Of a DNA stretch of 64,000 bases, positions 25,447 through 34,714 are shown in pieces. Numbering within the stretch: position 1 is the stretch's first letter; the number at the start of each line of letters is the position of its first letter. Source of the DNA: Pedobacter sp. WC2423 (GTDB lineage Bacteria; Bacteroidota; Bacteroidia; Sphingobacteriales; Sphingobacteriaceae); the NCBI RefSeq assembly GCF_040822065.1, contig NZ_CP162005.1:2914001-2978000 (forward strand). The letters are read 5' to 3'. The notes beneath the pieces were generated by a model that was given only the letters and a program-made list of their open reading frames with translations, was not told where the DNA came from and did no database searches. The translations under genes were made by a program, and so were the position numbers.

Positions 25447-26580
25447 ATGAAGAAGATACTTTTCATAGACCGTGACGGCACACTGATCACTGAACCAGAG
25501 GATGAACAAATAGATTCATTTTCAAAGCTTAAATTTTATCCGAAATCGTTGTATTATATGGCTAAAATAGCCGCAGAACTGGATTTCGAATTAGTTATGG
25601 TAACTAATCAGGATGGCCTGGGTACTGATGCTCATCCCGAGCCGAACTTCTGGCCAGTACATAATTTTATTCTGGATACTTTTGAAGGTGAAGGGGTAGT
25701 TTTTTCTGAGGTTATTATCGATAAAACTTTTGCACATGAAAATGCACCTACCCGCAAGCCAAATACAGGTTTGTTACAGCATTTTCTGACTGGCGAATAT
25801 GATCTGGCAGGTTCTTTTGTGATTGGCGACCGGATTAATGATGTTGTGCTGGCTAAAAACCTGGGTGCAAAAGCAATCTGGTTAAGGAACAATGATTTAT
25901 TAGGATCGGCAGAAATGCTGGATAAAGCAGAGACTTTGACGGAAGTAATTGCCTTGCAAACCCAGAACTGGGTAGATATCTACACTTTTCTAAGTGCAGG
26001 AAGCAGACAATTTCACCATATCAGAAAGACAAATGAAACGGATATAGAAATTGAAATCAATCTGGACGGGACAGGAAAAGCGAAGATAGAGACAGGGTTG
26101 AATTTCTTTAACCATATGCTCGATCAAATTGCGCGTCATGGAGCAATAGATTTAAATATCAGTGCCAAAGGTGATTTACATATTGATGAGCACCATACTG
26201 TTGAAGATACCGGAATTGCATTGGGTGAGGCTTTTGCCAAAGCTATAGGCAATAAACTGGGACTGGAACGTTATGGGTTCTGTTTACCGATGGATGACTG
26301 CCTGGCGCAGGTAGCTATTGATTTTGGAGGCAGGAACTGGATTGTATGGGACGCGGAATTTAAAAGAGAAAAAGTAGGTGATGTACCAACAGAAATGTTT
26401 TATCATTTTTTCAAGTCTTTCAGTGATGCAGCAAAATGTAACCTCAATATTAAGGCTGAAGGAGACAACGAACACCATAAAATTGAAGCTATCTTTAAGG
26501 CTTTCGCAAAAGCGATTAAAATGGCTATCAAAAGAGATGCTGAAAAATTAGTTTTACCGAGTACCAAAGGAATGTTATAA
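25447..26580 (+). CDS. hisB: Bifunctional histidinol-phosphatase / imidazoleglycerol-phosphate dehydratase
   Basis: 377-residue fusion. The N-terminal HAD phosphatase (residues 1-165) has the nucleophile motif FIDRDGTLI (D7/D9) and [15 protein letters not shown] near 130, and removes phosphate from histidinol phosphate. The C-terminal IGPD domain (about 190-377) has the Mn-binding [14 protein letters not shown] motif ([15 protein letters not shown]) and [16 protein letters not shown]. The fused layout is the E. coli type, and unlike the separate genes of many phyla. It lies in the middle of an operon with E. coli gene order. Confidence 0.96.
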   Translation: MKKILFIDRDGTLITEPEDEQIDSFSKLKFYPKSLYYMAKIAAELDFELVMVTNQDGLGTDAHPEPNFWPVHNFILDTFEGEGVVFSEVIIDKTFAHENAPTRKPNTGLLQHFLTGEYDLAGSFVIGDRINDVVLAKNLGAKAIWLRNNDLLGSAEMLDKAETLTEVIALQTQNWVDIYTFLSAGSRQFHHIRKTNETDIEIEINLDGTGKAKIETGLNFFNHMLDQIARHGAIDLNISAKGDLHIDEHHTVEDTGIALGEAFAKAIGNKLGLERYGFCLPMDDCLAQVAIDFGGRNWIVWDAEFKREKVGDVPTEMFYHFFKSFSDAAKCNLNIKAEGDNEHHKIEAIFKAFAKAIKMAIKRDAEKLVLPSTKGML

Positions 26581-26581
26581 A

Positions 26582-27175
26582 ATGATAGGAATCGTTAATT
26601 ACGGTGCAGGAAATATCTTTTCCCTGACTTCTGCTTTATCCAGACTGGGACTCAGTTATGGAATGATTAATACGGAGCATGATTTTGATCAGTATTCTCA
26701 TGTGATCATTCCAGGTGTTGGGCATGCAGGGGCTGCAATGGAAAAACTGAACCAAACCGGACTGGTAGAGTCCATCAGACAGCTCAAAAAACCTGTCTTG
26801 GGAATTTGTGTAGGGATGCAGCTGCTTACGGCACATTCGCAGGAAGGTGATGCTCAGCTGATGAATATTATACCACTGGAAACGAAACTATTTGATAAAG
26901 ATCTGGGTATTAAAATTCCTCACATGGGATGGAATAATATAGAGATTAAAAACAATTTACTATTCGAAGGTGTTGAAAATCAGACACAATTTTACTTTGT
27001 GCATTCGTACTTTATTGAATATAACGCTATTTTTGAAATAGCGACGGCTACATATGGCCTGCAATATTCGGCAGCAATACAAAAAGACAATTTTTACGGG
27101 GTACAATTCCACCCTGAAAAATCGGGCGCCGCAGGCGAACAATTATTATTGAACTTTTCTAACTTAAAACAATAA
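26582..27175 (+). CDS. hisH: Imidazole glycerol phosphate synthase, glutaminase subunit
   Basis: 197-residue class I glutamine amidotransferase supplying ammonia to HisF. The nucleophile elbow is KPVLGICVGMQLL (Cys near 78), and the His-Glu pair is FHPEKSGAAG near 180. The N terminus IGIVNYGAGNIFSL is typical. Length is normal. It starts one base after the hisB stop and ends one base before hisA. Confidence 0.95.
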   Translation: MIGIVNYGAGNIFSLTSALSRLGLSYGMINTEHDFDQYSHVIIPGVGHAGAAMEKLNQTGLVESIRQLKKPVLGICVGMQLLTAHSQEGDAQLMNIIPLETKLFDKDLGIKIPHMGWNNIEIKNNLLFEGVENQTQFYFVHSYFIEYNAIFEIATATYGLQYSAAIQKDNFYGVQFHPEKSGAAGEQLLLNFSNLKQ

Positions 27176-27176
27176 A

Positions 27177-27926
27177 ATGTACATTATCCCCGCTATAGAT
27201 ATTTTAGATGGTAAAGTTGTCCGCCTCAGAGAAGGTGACTATAACCAGAAGACCGTATATGATGTATCAATTGCTGAAATGATTGAGACTTATAAGTCTA
27301 ACGGTACTGAATTCATACATATTATTGACCTGAATGGTGCTAAAGGAGATTTTAGTAATCAAACTGAGCTTTTTGATATTATCAAAAAAACGGAGATGCG
27401 TGTACAGTACGGCGGCGGTATCCGTACTATTGAGCAGGTGACTAATCTGCTTGATGCAGGTATCCACCGGGTTATTGTTGGCACGCAAGCCATTACCAAT
27501 CCTGATTTCCTTGCCGAATTAAGTAAAGAAGTAGGTAAAAAATATGATTATGCCAACCGTATCGTCATTGCGATTGATGTACTGGATGAGGTCATCAAAT
27601 ATTCCGGATGGATGGAAAGTTCACCTATCAAATTAATGGATTACGTTGATAAATGTTTACAGTTAGGCTTTTTCAGATTCCTTTGTACTGATATCAATAA
27701 GGATGGTAAATTAGGTGGTGCTGCTGTAGATTTATATAAAAAATTACTGGAACATTCTCCGTTTATCAAATTGATCGCATCGGGCGGAATCAGCTCAATG
27801 GAAGATATTGAAGAACTGGCGAAGCTTGAAATCAGATCTTGTGTAGTTGGAAAGGCCATTTATGAAAACCGTATTTCTATTGAAGAGATCAAGGAATGGA
27901 ACCTTAAAGCGCTGACTTCTTTATAA
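27177..27926 (+). CDS. hisA: ProFAR isomerase
   Basis: 249-residue TIM-barrel enzyme isomerising ProFAR to PRFAR. It starts MYIIPAIDILDGKVVRL with catalytic Asp 8. Other motifs are YGGGIRTIEQV (about 78-88), CTDINKDGKLGG (second catalytic Asp, near 177) and IASGGISSMEDIEEL near 200-214. Length is normal for HisA (about 245). It sits between hisH and hisF with almost no spacing. Confidence 0.95.
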   Translation: MYIIPAIDILDGKVVRLREGDYNQKTVYDVSIAEMIETYKSNGTEFIHIIDLNGAKGDFSNQTELFDIIKKTEMRVQYGGGIRTIEQVTNLLDAGIHRVIVGTQAITNPDFLAELSKEVGKKYDYANRIVIAIDVLDEVIKYSGWMESSPIKLMDYVDKCLQLGFFRFLCTDINKDGKLGGAAVDLYKKLLEHSPFIKLIASGGISSMEDIEELAKLEIRSCVVGKAIYENRISIEEIKEWNLKALTSL

Positions 27927-27929
27927 TCG

Positions 27930-28685
27930 ATGTTAAGCAAACGTATCATTCCATGTCTGGACGTCAAAGATGGCCGGACAGTCAAAGGCGTTAATTTTGT
28001 GGACCTGAAGGATGCCGGAGACCCGGTAGAACTGGCCTGGCAATATGCTCAGCAAGGTGCTGATGAACTGGTATTCCTGGATATTACTGCTACCCATGAG
28101 CGTCGTAAAACGATGATTGAAATGGTGAAATCAGTTGCCAGACAGCTCAACATTCCTTTTACCATTGGTGGTGGAATTACAGAGATTGCCGATGCAGAAG
28201 CTTTATTGAATGCTGGTGCTGATAAGATCAGCATCAATTCCGCAGCCGTTAAAAATCCGCAGCTCATTGCCGATCTGGCTAAGGTATTTGGCGTTCAGTT
28301 CGTAGTAGTTGCAGTAGATACTAAACTGGTTGCAGGCAGGAACATGGTGCATTTGAACGGAGGCCGTTTAATTACAGAGATCGAAACAGAACACTGGATT
28401 AAACAGGCAGAGGATTTGGGTGCAGGAGAAATCCTGTTGACTTCCATGGATCATGATGGGACTAAACAGGGTTTCGATTGTAAACTACTGGATAGTATCA
28501 GTAAAATGATCAATATCCCGGTGATTGCTTCGGGCGGAGCAGGAAAAATTGAGCACTTCACAGAAGTTTTTACCACAACAGGTGTGGATGCGGCCTTAGC
28601 AGCCTCGGTTTTTCATTTCGGTGAAATCCCTATCCCCCACCTGAAAAACGAATTAAAAAAATACAACATACCAGTAAGGTTATGA
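27930..28685 (+). CDS. hisF: Imidazole glycerol phosphate synthase, cyclase subunit
   Basis: 251-residue TIM barrel that with HisH converts PRFAR and ammonia to IGP and AICAR. It starts [20 protein letters not shown] with catalytic Asp 11; the second catalytic Asp is in [14 protein letters not shown] (about 172-185), and phosphate-binding [15 protein letters not shown] is near 198-212. It has high similarity to HisA from common origin. It overlaps hisI by 4 bases. Confidence 0.96.
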   Translation: MLSKRIIPCLDVKDGRTVKGVNFVDLKDAGDPVELAWQYAQQGADELVFLDITATHERRKTMIEMVKSVARQLNIPFTIGGGITEIADAEALLNAGADKISINSAAVKNPQLIADLAKVFGVQFVVVAVDTKLVAGRNMVHLNGGRLITEIETEHWIKQAEDLGAGEILLTSMDHDGTKQGFDCKLLDSISKMINIPVIASGGAGKIEHFTEVFTTTGVDAALAASVFHFGEIPIPHLKNELKKYNIPVRL

Positions 28686-29269
28686 CTATAGATTTTGAGA
28701 AAACCGATGGATTGGTTCCTGTAATCATTCAGGATATACAAACATTGGAAGTGTTAATGTTGGGTTATATGAACCAGGAAGCCTGGTCAAAAACACAGCA
28801 GGAAGGGAAAGTAACATTTTATTCCCGCTCTAAAAGCCGTTTATGGACTAAAGGAGAAGAAAGCGGTAACTTTTTATATGTAAAAGAGACACATATTGAT
28901 TGTGATCAAGATACTATCCTGATTAAAGTTACCCCGGTAGGCCCTACTTGTCATACAGGAAGCAGAAGCTGTTTTAAGACTAATTTTAACCAGAATTTCA
29001 TCTTTGAACTGGAGAAAATTATTCATGACAGATATGATCATCCTACGGAAGAATCTTATGTCAATAAACTTCGCAAAAAAGGATTAAACAAGATTGCGCA
29101 GAAAGTTGGAGAAGAAGGTGTGGAGACTGTCATTGCAGCATTAAACGAAACAGATGCTGACTTTGTAAATGAGAGTTCCGATTTAATTTTCCACTTATTA
29201 GTCTTATTAAGAGAAAAAGGTAAAACACTGGCTGATATCGGGGTCAACCTGGAAGGCAGACATCGTTAA
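28682..29269 (+). CDS. hisI: Bifunctional phosphoribosyl-AMP cyclohydrolase / phosphoribosyl-ATP pyrophosphatase
   Basis: 195-residue fusion for steps 2 and 3. The N-terminal cyclohydrolase (1-105) has [19 protein letters not shown] and the zinc site (HIDCDQDT and CHTGSRSCF). The C-terminal pyrophosphohydrolase (about 107-195) has the MazG-like metal motif [15 protein letters not shown] and [13 protein letters not shown]. Length is normal for HisIE (203 in E. coli). It is the last enzyme gene of the operon; a WD40 gene begins 2 bases downstream. Confidence 0.95.
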   Translation: MTIDFEKTDGLVPVIIQDIQTLEVLMLGYMNQEAWSKTQQEGKVTFYSRSKSRLWTKGEESGNFLYVKETHIDCDQDTILIKVTPVGPTCHTGSRSCFKTNFNQNFIFELEKIIHDRYDHPTEESYVNKLRKKGLNKIAQKVGEEGVETVIAALNETDADFVNESSDLIFHLLVLLREKGKTLADIGVNLEGRHR

Positions 29270-29271
29270 TT

Positions 29272-30171
29272 ATGCTGAAACATTTAAGATCACTTAGCGG
29301 TCATCAAAACCCTGTTTATGCCTTAACCAATTCCAGTGAACCAGGTATGTTCTTTACTGGTGGAAATGATAAAGGTGTGGTAGAATGGTCATTGCAAAAG
29401 ATGTCCTTTTTAAAGGTTTTAATGCCGGTAAAAACCTCTGTTTATAGTCTTCATCAGTACCAAAAGCAGCTTTTTGTTGGCCAGAGAAGTGGTGAGGTCA
29501 GTATATTTGACCTGAACAAGCAAATGGTTAAGACAACTTTCCAGGCACATGAAAAACCTGTATTTGATCTGGTAACCATTCCGGAAAAACAGGAATTTTT
29601 AACTGCCAGTGAGGATGGTACTGTTGGAGTATGGTCATTGACCGACTGGTCTTTACTTTACCGGATCAGGGTTTCTGCCGATACTGTAAGAGCAATAGCA
29701 GTTAGTGAAGATGGTTTGAAAGTTGCTTTTGGTTGTAAAGATGGGGCGGTCCGTATTTATGAGCTGAGTGATTACAGTTTGTTGCATAGCTTACAACAGC
29801 ATACTTTACCGGTTACCTCTGTTCAGTATTCGCCTGATGGTAAATACTTGATTTCCGGAGGAAGAGACGCACAGTTAAATTTCTGGTCATTGCCGGATTA
29901 TCAGCTTCAGCATACTATTCCGGCACATTTATTTAGTATTTATGGAATTGCATTTCATCCTTCGCTACCCTATTTTGCTACAGTAAGCCAGGATAAAAGT
30001 ATCAAACTATGGGGCAGTGATGATTTAAGGTTATACAAAATCCTGAGTATTGAAAAGAGTACGCATGGACATACTCATTCTATCAATAAGCTCATCTGGA
30101 GCCCGGATGGTAAATACTTATTGACCACAGGCGATGACAAATTAGTTATGGTGTGGGAATGGGATTTATAA
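29272..30171 (+). CDS. WD40 repeat protein at the 3' end of the his operon
   Basis: 299-residue beta-propeller with about seven WD40 repeats; clear examples are HEKPVFDLVTIPEKQEFLTA (about 96-116) with SEDGTVGVWSL, and SPDGKYLISGGRDAQLNFWS near 185-204. There is no signal peptide, so it is cytoplasmic. It is a scaffold fold without enzymatic residues. It begins 2 bases after hisI and is presumably co-transcribed, though no link to histidine synthesis is known to me. Its 3' end overlaps the convergent NlpC/P60 gene by 6 bases. Confidence 0.87.
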   Translation: MLKHLRSLSGHQNPVYALTNSSEPGMFFTGGNDKGVVEWSLQKMSFLKVLMPVKTSVYSLHQYQKQLFVGQRSGEVSIFDLNKQMVKTTFQAHEKPVFDLVTIPEKQEFLTASEDGTVGVWSLTDWSLLYRIRVSADTVRAIAVSEDGLKVAFGCKDGAVRIYELSDYSLLHSLQQHTLPVTSVQYSPDGKYLISGGRDAQLNFWSLPDYQLQHTIPAHLFSIYGIAFHPSLPYFATVSQDKSIKLWGSDDLRLYKILSIEKSTHGHTHSINKLIWSPDGKYLLTTGDDKLVMVWEWDL

Positions 30172-30948
30172 AAATCTTTTAATAATCCTGAGTTTGTGAC
30201 TATAACGTCCAAGTTCAGGATTATAAATCCCCTGGTCATCTATGGGATCAATTCTTACTTTTCCTGAAGCGTGAATAATCTGATTGGCATTCAGCATCAG
30301 CCCTACATGAATAATTTTACCATCGGCATTATCAAAAAAAGCAAGATCTCCGGTTTGTGCTTCCGGCAAAAAGTTAACCGTCTCTCCTTGTTCTGCCTGC
30401 TGAGAGGCATCTCTGTGAAGGATAATGCCATATAAAGCAAAAACAGCCTGCACATATCCGGAGCAATCAATACCGAACAAGGTACGGCCTCCCCATAAAT
30501 AAGGTGCATTCAGATAAAACAGCGCAGCATCAGCAAGCTTTGATCCGATAGCTTGTTGTGAAGGGTCATGAGGTTCAAATAAGACCTGAAATTTCTCTTT
30601 ACCCAGTTGACAGTACCCATCGCTATAAGCCGGCAAATTACTGGTTGCAGCTAAATAATAAGCACTTCCATCAGCCGCCAGCACCTGATTATGAATTGCT
30701 GCCGGTACTAATGCGGTGCGTTGTTTACAGGCTTCGTATTCAGGTTCAGTGAGTATTGCAAGCTGCTTAAAGTCTATCCAGCCCTCATAACCATCATAAC
30801 CATTACGGATTCGCCACCAGGGTTCTGCTTTTTCCAATACTTCTACGTGATCTCCAAATAATAATTGCGTCGTTATTTCGGCTTTATCGGATGATAATGC
30901 TCTTATTGGTGCTACCGCTACCCTGCAAATTGCAAATGTCTGTTCCAT
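30166..30948 (-). CDS. NlpC/P60 family cysteine peptidase with SH3 domains
   Basis: 260-residue peptidase of the YkfC type (gamma-D-glutamyl dipeptidyl peptidase). The N-terminal SH3-like domain is at about 1-70 (VEVLEKAEPWWRIRN), a second at about 90-130. The C-terminal catalytic domain has the triad Cys in FGIDCSGYVQAVFALYG (near 177), His in KIIHVGLMLN (near 225) and a further His in IIHASG. No classical signal peptide is present, which suits recycling of cell-wall peptides in the cytoplasm. It is convergent with the WD40 gene. Confidence 0.87.
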   Translation of the reverse strand: MEQTFAICRVAVAPIRALSSDKAEITTQLLFGDHVEVLEKAEPWWRIRNGYDGYEGWIDFKQLAILTEPEYEACKQRTALVPAAIHNQVLAADGSAYYLAATSNLPAYSDGYCQLGKEKFQVLFEPHDPSQQAIGSKLADAALFYLNAPYLWGGRTLFGIDCSGYVQAVFALYGIILHRDASQQAEQGETVNFLPEAQTGDLAFFDNADGKIIHVGLMLNANQIIHASGKVRIDPIDDQGIYNPELGRYSHKLRIIKRFL

Positions 30949-31057
30949 AATGAAATCTAGTACTCAAAAGTAAGGATAGCGATTTACAAAACGACAGGAT
31001 AAACATTTGATTGATAAATTTGTTATACAAGTATTACATTCATTAGCGCCAGAAATT

Positions 31058-31507
31058 ATGAACCTCCAAAAGATATTAATCGCAGTAGATAATAGTACCT
31101 GCTCAGAAAAAGCAGCAAAAACAGGCTACGAGCTGGCTAAAACTTTTAATGCCGAGGTCGCCTTAGTCAATATTATTGAACCAATGCCAGCCACGATCAA
31201 TCAGGATCTTACCTTGGCCCCTGTTTTCCTGGAAAGTTACGATAACAGTGAAGAGAACAGCCATCAGCTGTTGAAAGAGATGGAAGATACTTATGGTAAC
31301 GGGATTAAAACTACATATTTGAGCGTAGTAGATACTGCAGCACATGGAATTATTCAGCAATCTGACGAATGGGGATCTGATCTGATTGTGATCGGAACTT
31401 ACGGCAGAACGGGCTTATATCACTTTTTAATGGGAAGTGTAGCTGAGCATGTGGCCAGAAAATCGGCCTGTCCTGTATTGATTATTCCGAATAAGGCAGA
31501 GGTATAA
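31058..31507 (+). CDS. Universal stress protein family
   Basis: 149-residue UspA-fold protein. The start NLQKILIAVDNSTCS is the first strand, and the ATP-binding signature GTYGRTGLYHFLMGSVAEHVARKS follows the family G-2x-G-9x-G(S/T) rule (near residues 112-135). Such proteins bind ATP and modulate stress survival. The start is ATG at 31058, because the upstream TTG at 31007 would add residues unlike the family. It is divergent from the NlpC/P60 gene. Confidence 0.87.
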   Translation: MNLQKILIAVDNSTCSEKAAKTGYELAKTFNAEVALVNIIEPMPATINQDLTLAPVFLESYDNSEENSHQLLKEMEDTYGNGIKTTYLSVVDTAAHGIIQQSDEWGSDLIVIGTYGRTGLYHFLMGSVAEHVARKSACPVLIIPNKAEV

Positions 31508-31521
31508 AATACACTATACAG

Positions 31522-31566
31522 CAGAAAAGGGCAAAAAAACACTAATGTGCCCTTTGCCCTTTTCTG
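31522..31566. terminator. Bidirectional terminator between usp and ferredoxin genes
   Basis: The 14-base arm at 31522-31535 (CAGAAAAGGGCAAA) is the reverse complement of 31553-31566. It lies between convergent genes, with A/T-rich tails on both strands. Confidence 0.75.
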
Positions 31567-31584
31567 TTATATTGAATTAAAGAA

Positions 31585-31935
31585 CTAATCCTCCTGATGT
31601 AACCAGGCTTTTTTCTTTAATAGTTCTTCTTCAGTTTCACGGATATCTTCATCGTCCACACAACAATCTACCGGGCACACTGCCGCACACTGAGGTTCAT
31701 CATGAAACCCTTTACATTCTGTACACTTATCTGAAACGATATAATATACCTCATCAGAAACTGCTTCCTGAGCCGCACCAGCATCCACTTCCTGATCACC
31801 AAAATCAATGATACCATTCAAGTTGGTTCCATCAGAAAATCGCCAGGCTGTACCTGCGTCATAAATTGCATTATTTGGGCATTCAGGCTCACATGCTCCG
31901 CAATTAATACATTCGTCTGTTATTTTAATAGCCAT
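31585..31935 (-). CDS. 4Fe-4S ferredoxin
   Basis: 116-residue double-cluster ferredoxin. The first site is [12 protein letters not shown] (C9, C12, C15, C19), and the second is C-x2-C-x8-C-x3-C ([18 protein letters not shown]). An insertion of about 50 residues between the sites (with an acidic stretch) is typical of the YfhL/Alvin type. It is cytoplasmic and small, probably an electron carrier. Expressed divergently from the LuxC-like gene; the 77-base gap holds overlapping promoter-like sequences. Confidence 0.87.
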   Translation of the reverse strand: MAIKITDECINCGACEPECPNNAIYDAGTAWRFSDGTNLNGIIDFGDQEVDAGAAQEAVSDEVYYIVSDKCTECKGFHDEPQCAAVCPVDCCVDDEDIRETEEELLKKKAWLHQED

Positions 31936-31963
31936 GTCTTCGTATAAATCTATTTGCTAAAGT

Positions 31964-31984
31964 TACCTTTGCACTGCAAATATA
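31964..31984. promoter_or_regulatory. Overlapping divergent -7 elements (ferredoxin and acyl-CoA reductase)
   Basis: TACCTTTG on the + strand (31964-31971) and TATATTTG on the minus strand (31984-31977) both fit the Bacteroidota -7 consensus TAnnTTTG. They lie in the 77-base gap between the divergent genes. The matching -33 TTTG elements are at poor spacing, so this is tentative. Confidence 0.35.
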
Positions 31985-32012
31985 ACATTTATACTTTAAA
32001 ATTACTTCAAAC

Positions 32013-33032
32013 ATGTCAATCCTTACCGCTGAAAAGTTAATTATTGCATTCCATAAACTAAGTGATTTCTTAAATCACCCGGGTGATGAATTTAGTAATA
32101 CGATCGATTCAGCACCTCATCATAATGCCTGGTTTACTGTGGCTGAAGTACGCAGATCTTTAGCTTCTTTTCAGGAAATGCTGAATCTGCCTGCGCTGGA
32201 AAAATGGTTTGAACAAATTACGGTCAGCGAGCATCCTAAAAAAGTAGGTTTGATCCTTGCAGGAAATATTCCACTGGTAGGTTTTCACGATATCTTGTCT
32301 GTACTGGCTACAGGAAATATAGCTATGATCAAGCTTTCTTCTTCTGATAGCCAGCTATTACCGGCTTTATTGAAACAACTTATTGAATTTGAGCCGCTTT
32401 TGACAGACAGAATTGTCTATGCAGAAAGGTTGAAAGATTTTGACGCGATCATTGCAACCGGAAGTAACAATACTTCCAGATACTTTGATTACTATTTTGG
32501 TAAAGTGCCTAATATTATCAGAAAAAACAGAAATAGTATTGCCGTACTGGATGGTCAGGAAAGTATAGCTGAAATCGGACAGTTAGGCCATGATATTTTT
32601 GATTACTTCGGACTGGGTTGCAGAAATGTATCTAAAATCTATGTTCCTGAAGATTATGAGATCAAAAACTTCTTTGAACCGCTTGAACAGTATCAGGATA
32701 TTATCAATCATTTCAAATACAATAATAACTACGATTATAATAAATCTATTTACCTTGTCAATACTGTCCAGCATTTTGACAATGGCTTTTTATTATTAAA
32801 AGAAGATGAAGGCTTGTCTTCTCCGCTTGCCGTTTTATACTTTGAGAAGTATAAAAATCTGGATGAGTTAACCGGGAAACTGAAAGGTATACAGGACAAT
32901 ATTCAATGTGTAGTCACCAACACAGCTGTACAACTGGATGTAGCTTCCGTAACTTTTGGACAAAGTCAGCATCCTCAGTTATGGGATTATGCGGATAATG
33001 TGAATACGATTAACTTCTTAAATAAGTTATAA
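32013..33032 (+). CDS. LuxC-like acyl-CoA reductase
   Basis: 339-residue protein of the acyl-CoA reductase (LuxC) family, related to aldehyde dehydrogenases. The NADP-binding fold includes GLILAGNIPLVGFHD (about 76-90) and IKLSSSDSQLLP; the catalytic Cys is in FDYFGLGCRNVSKIYVP (about 207). Bacteroidota members are usually next to a 65-70 residue unknown protein and a ferredoxin, as here. It may reduce acyl-CoA to aldehyde. The physiological substrate is unknown. Confidence 0.82.
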   Translation: MSILTAEKLIIAFHKLSDFLNHPGDEFSNTIDSAPHHNAWFTVAEVRRSLASFQEMLNLPALEKWFEQITVSEHPKKVGLILAGNIPLVGFHDILSVLATGNIAMIKLSSSDSQLLPALLKQLIEFEPLLTDRIVYAERLKDFDAIIATGSNNTSRYFDYYFGKVPNIIRKNRNSIAVLDGQESIAEIGQLGHDIFDYFGLGCRNVSKIYVPEDYEIKNFFEPLEQYQDIINHFKYNNNYDYNKSIYLVNTVQHFDNGFLLLKEDEGLSSPLAVLYFEKYKNLDELTGKLKGIQDNIQCVVTNTAVQLDVASVTFGQSQHPQLWDYADNVNTINFLNKL

Positions 33033-33095
33033 GTTTAAGCTACAAATTTAAACAGGCTCTCATTTTATCATTTTGAAACACTATTTTTGAACAAA

Positions 33096-33299
33096 ATGTA
33101 TGTAATCAAAGTAAAAGGTATTGCCAAAATCCCGGATTACGTCCAGCTGAGGGATGATAAATTCACCTTACTGGCTTATTTCAGGGTAGACCGGCCTGAT
33201 AAATCTCTGGAAAAATTAGGTCTGGGTGACAAGTTGCCTTATATTATGGATATGGTAAAAGATTTACCATTTGGTCAGATTGCAAAATTAGATATTTAA
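33096..33299 (+). CDS. Small conserved hypothetical protein
   Basis: 67-residue soluble protein starting MYVIKVKGIAKIPDYVQLRD. The start is ATG 33096 rather than TTG 33087. There is no signal or membrane segment and no known domain that I recognise. It lies between the acyl-CoA reductase and the FtsE-like ATPase, 3 bases before the latter, and is conserved in this position in relatives as far as I recall. Confidence 0.6.
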   Translation: MYVIKVKGIAKIPDYVQLRDDKFTLLAYFRVDRPDKSLEKLGLGDKLPYIMDMVKDLPFGQIAKLDI

Positions 33300-33302
33300 G
33301 AC

Positions 33303-33986
33303 ATGGCAGGAAACGCAGTTATAAATTTAAAGAACGTAGATGTATTTCAACAAAAACACCTTGTACTCTCTGATGTTAATCTTAACATAGATAAAGGTGA
33401 GTTTGTATTTCTGATCGGACAAACGGGTTCTGGAAAGAGCAGTTTATTGAAAATCATTTATGGTGAACTTCATATCGGTAATGGTGAGGGGGAAATTGCA
33501 GGTTTCGACCTTAAAAAACTGGCCGAGCGGGATGTTCCTTATCTGCGCAGAAAGTTAGGAATCGTATTTCAGGATTTCCAATTGTTAACAGACCGTACAA
33601 TTGAGAAGAATCTTGATTTTGTATTGAAAGCAACTGGCTGGAAAGACAAAAAACTAATTGAAGAACGTATCAAAGATGTACTGGAAAAAGTAGGTCTGCG
33701 TTCAAAAATCAGAAAAATGCCACATGAGCTTTCTGGTGGTGAGCAGCAGCGTGTAGTGATTGCGCGTTCGCTATTAAATAATCCGGATATTATCCTTGCA
33801 GATGAACCTACAGGGAATTTAGATCCTGAAACCTCCGAAGAAATCGTATTGCTGCTGAAACAAATCAGCCAGAGCGGTACTGCTGTATTAATGGCTACGC
33901 ATGATTATCATATCATCCGTACCCTGCCTTCCCGTATCATCAAATGTGAAGCAGGTATTGTCCATGATGATGCAACAATTAACTAA
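33303..33986 (+). CDS. ftsE: ABC transporter ATP-binding protein, FtsE-like
   Basis: 227-residue ABC ATPase. Walker A is GQTGSGKSS (about residues 39-47), the Q-loop FQDFQLL, the signature LSGGEQQR (about 143-150), Walker B ILADEPTGNLD (about 162-172) and the H-loop ATHDYH (near 198). Similarity is to FtsE and LolD-type ATPases. FtsE with FtsX links cell division to peptidoglycan hydrolysis. No permease is adjacent, which is common for ftsE in Bacteroidota but leaves the identity open. Confidence 0.75.
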   Translation: MAGNAVINLKNVDVFQQKHLVLSDVNLNIDKGEFVFLIGQTGSGKSSLLKIIYGELHIGNGEGEIAGFDLKKLAERDVPYLRRKLGIVFQDFQLLTDRTIEKNLDFVLKATGWKDKKLIEERIKDVLEKVGLRSKIRKMPHELSGGEQQRVVIARSLLNNPDIILADEPTGNLDPETSEEIVLLLKQISQSGTAVLMATHDYHIIRTLPSRIIKCEAGIVHDDATIN

Positions 33987-34033
33987 GTGTCTGTTCCAAA
34001 AAACTGACCATTCCTGACAAAATAATTTCATTT

Positions 34034-34112
34034 CAGCCATTCTGTACAGTCTTGTTCAAACAAAACTGACAGCATGGCTGATATACTTCATTGGCAAACC
34101 TTTTGAGTTTGC
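34034..34112 (+). promoter_or_regulatory. Nested palindromes upstream of grpE-dnaJ
   Basis: An imperfect hairpin runs from 34034 to 34080: CAGCCAT/ATGGCTG outer arms, then CTG/CAG, CAGT/ACTG and TTGTT/AACAA inner arms, with single-base interruptions. A second repeat GCAAAC (34094-34099) / GTTTGC (34107-34112) follows. Both lie just before grpE, where a heat-shock operator or promoter is expected. No match to the CIRCE element is seen. Confidence 0.4.
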
Positions 34113-34133
34113 ATTATAAAATTCTACTATACC

Positions 34134-34712
34134 ATGTTTAGCAAGAAGAAAACAAACGATACAGAAAATCCCATTACGGAAAATACTGCTGAAGAGCAGT
34201 TAAACAAAGAGCTTACTGATGACGCGAATGCGGATACTATCACTGAACCTGTAGAGGAAATCTCTGCTGAAGAGCAATTAAAACTTGATAATGCAGCGTT
34301 GAATGATAAATATCTTCGCCTTTTTGCTGAGTTTGACAATTTCAAAAGACGTACACAAAAAGAACGTGTTGAGCTTTTACAGACTGCTGGCAAGGATGTA
34401 ATTATCTCTATGCTTCCAGTACTGGATGATTTTGACCGTGCAAATAAAGCGACTGAAAATGCTACTGATGTGGCTGCAATCCGTGAAGGGATTCAGTTAG
34501 TCCATACCAAACTGAAAAGCATTTTAAATCAGAAAGGCTTAAAAGAAATGGAATGTGCCAATACTGTTTTTGACACAGACCTTCATGAAGCAATCACTAA
34601 GGTTCCTGCTCCAACTGAAGAGTTGAAAGGAAAAGTTATAGATGAATTAGAAAAAGGATACACTTTAAATGACAAAGTTATACGCTTTGCAAAAGTAGTT
34701 GTAGGTAGTTAA
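34134..34712 (+). CDS. grpE: Nucleotide exchange factor GrpE
   Basis: 192-residue cytoplasmic co-chaperone that speeds ADP release from DnaK. An acidic, disordered N terminus (1-45) is followed by a long dimerising coiled coil (about 50-110; [19 protein letters not shown]) and a beta domain with the family motif [14 protein letters not shown] and [21 protein letters not shown] at the end. Length is normal. It precedes dnaJ by 2 bases; dnaK is not nearby (only the specialised hscA). Confidence 0.92.
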   Translation: MFSKKKTNDTENPITENTAEEQLNKELTDDANADTITEPVEEISAEEQLKLDNAALNDKYLRLFAEFDNFKRRTQKERVELLQTAGKDVIISMLPVLDDFDRANKATENATDVAAIREGIQLVHTKLKSILNQKGLKEMECANTVFDTDLHEAITKVPAPTEELKGKVIDELEKGYTLNDKVIRFAKVVVGS

Positions 34713-34714
34713 TT

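Noticed and set aside
34091..34113. Sigma-54 type promoter TTGGCA...TTTGCA before grpE
   Set aside because: The distance between GG and GC is about 16 bases rather than the required 10.
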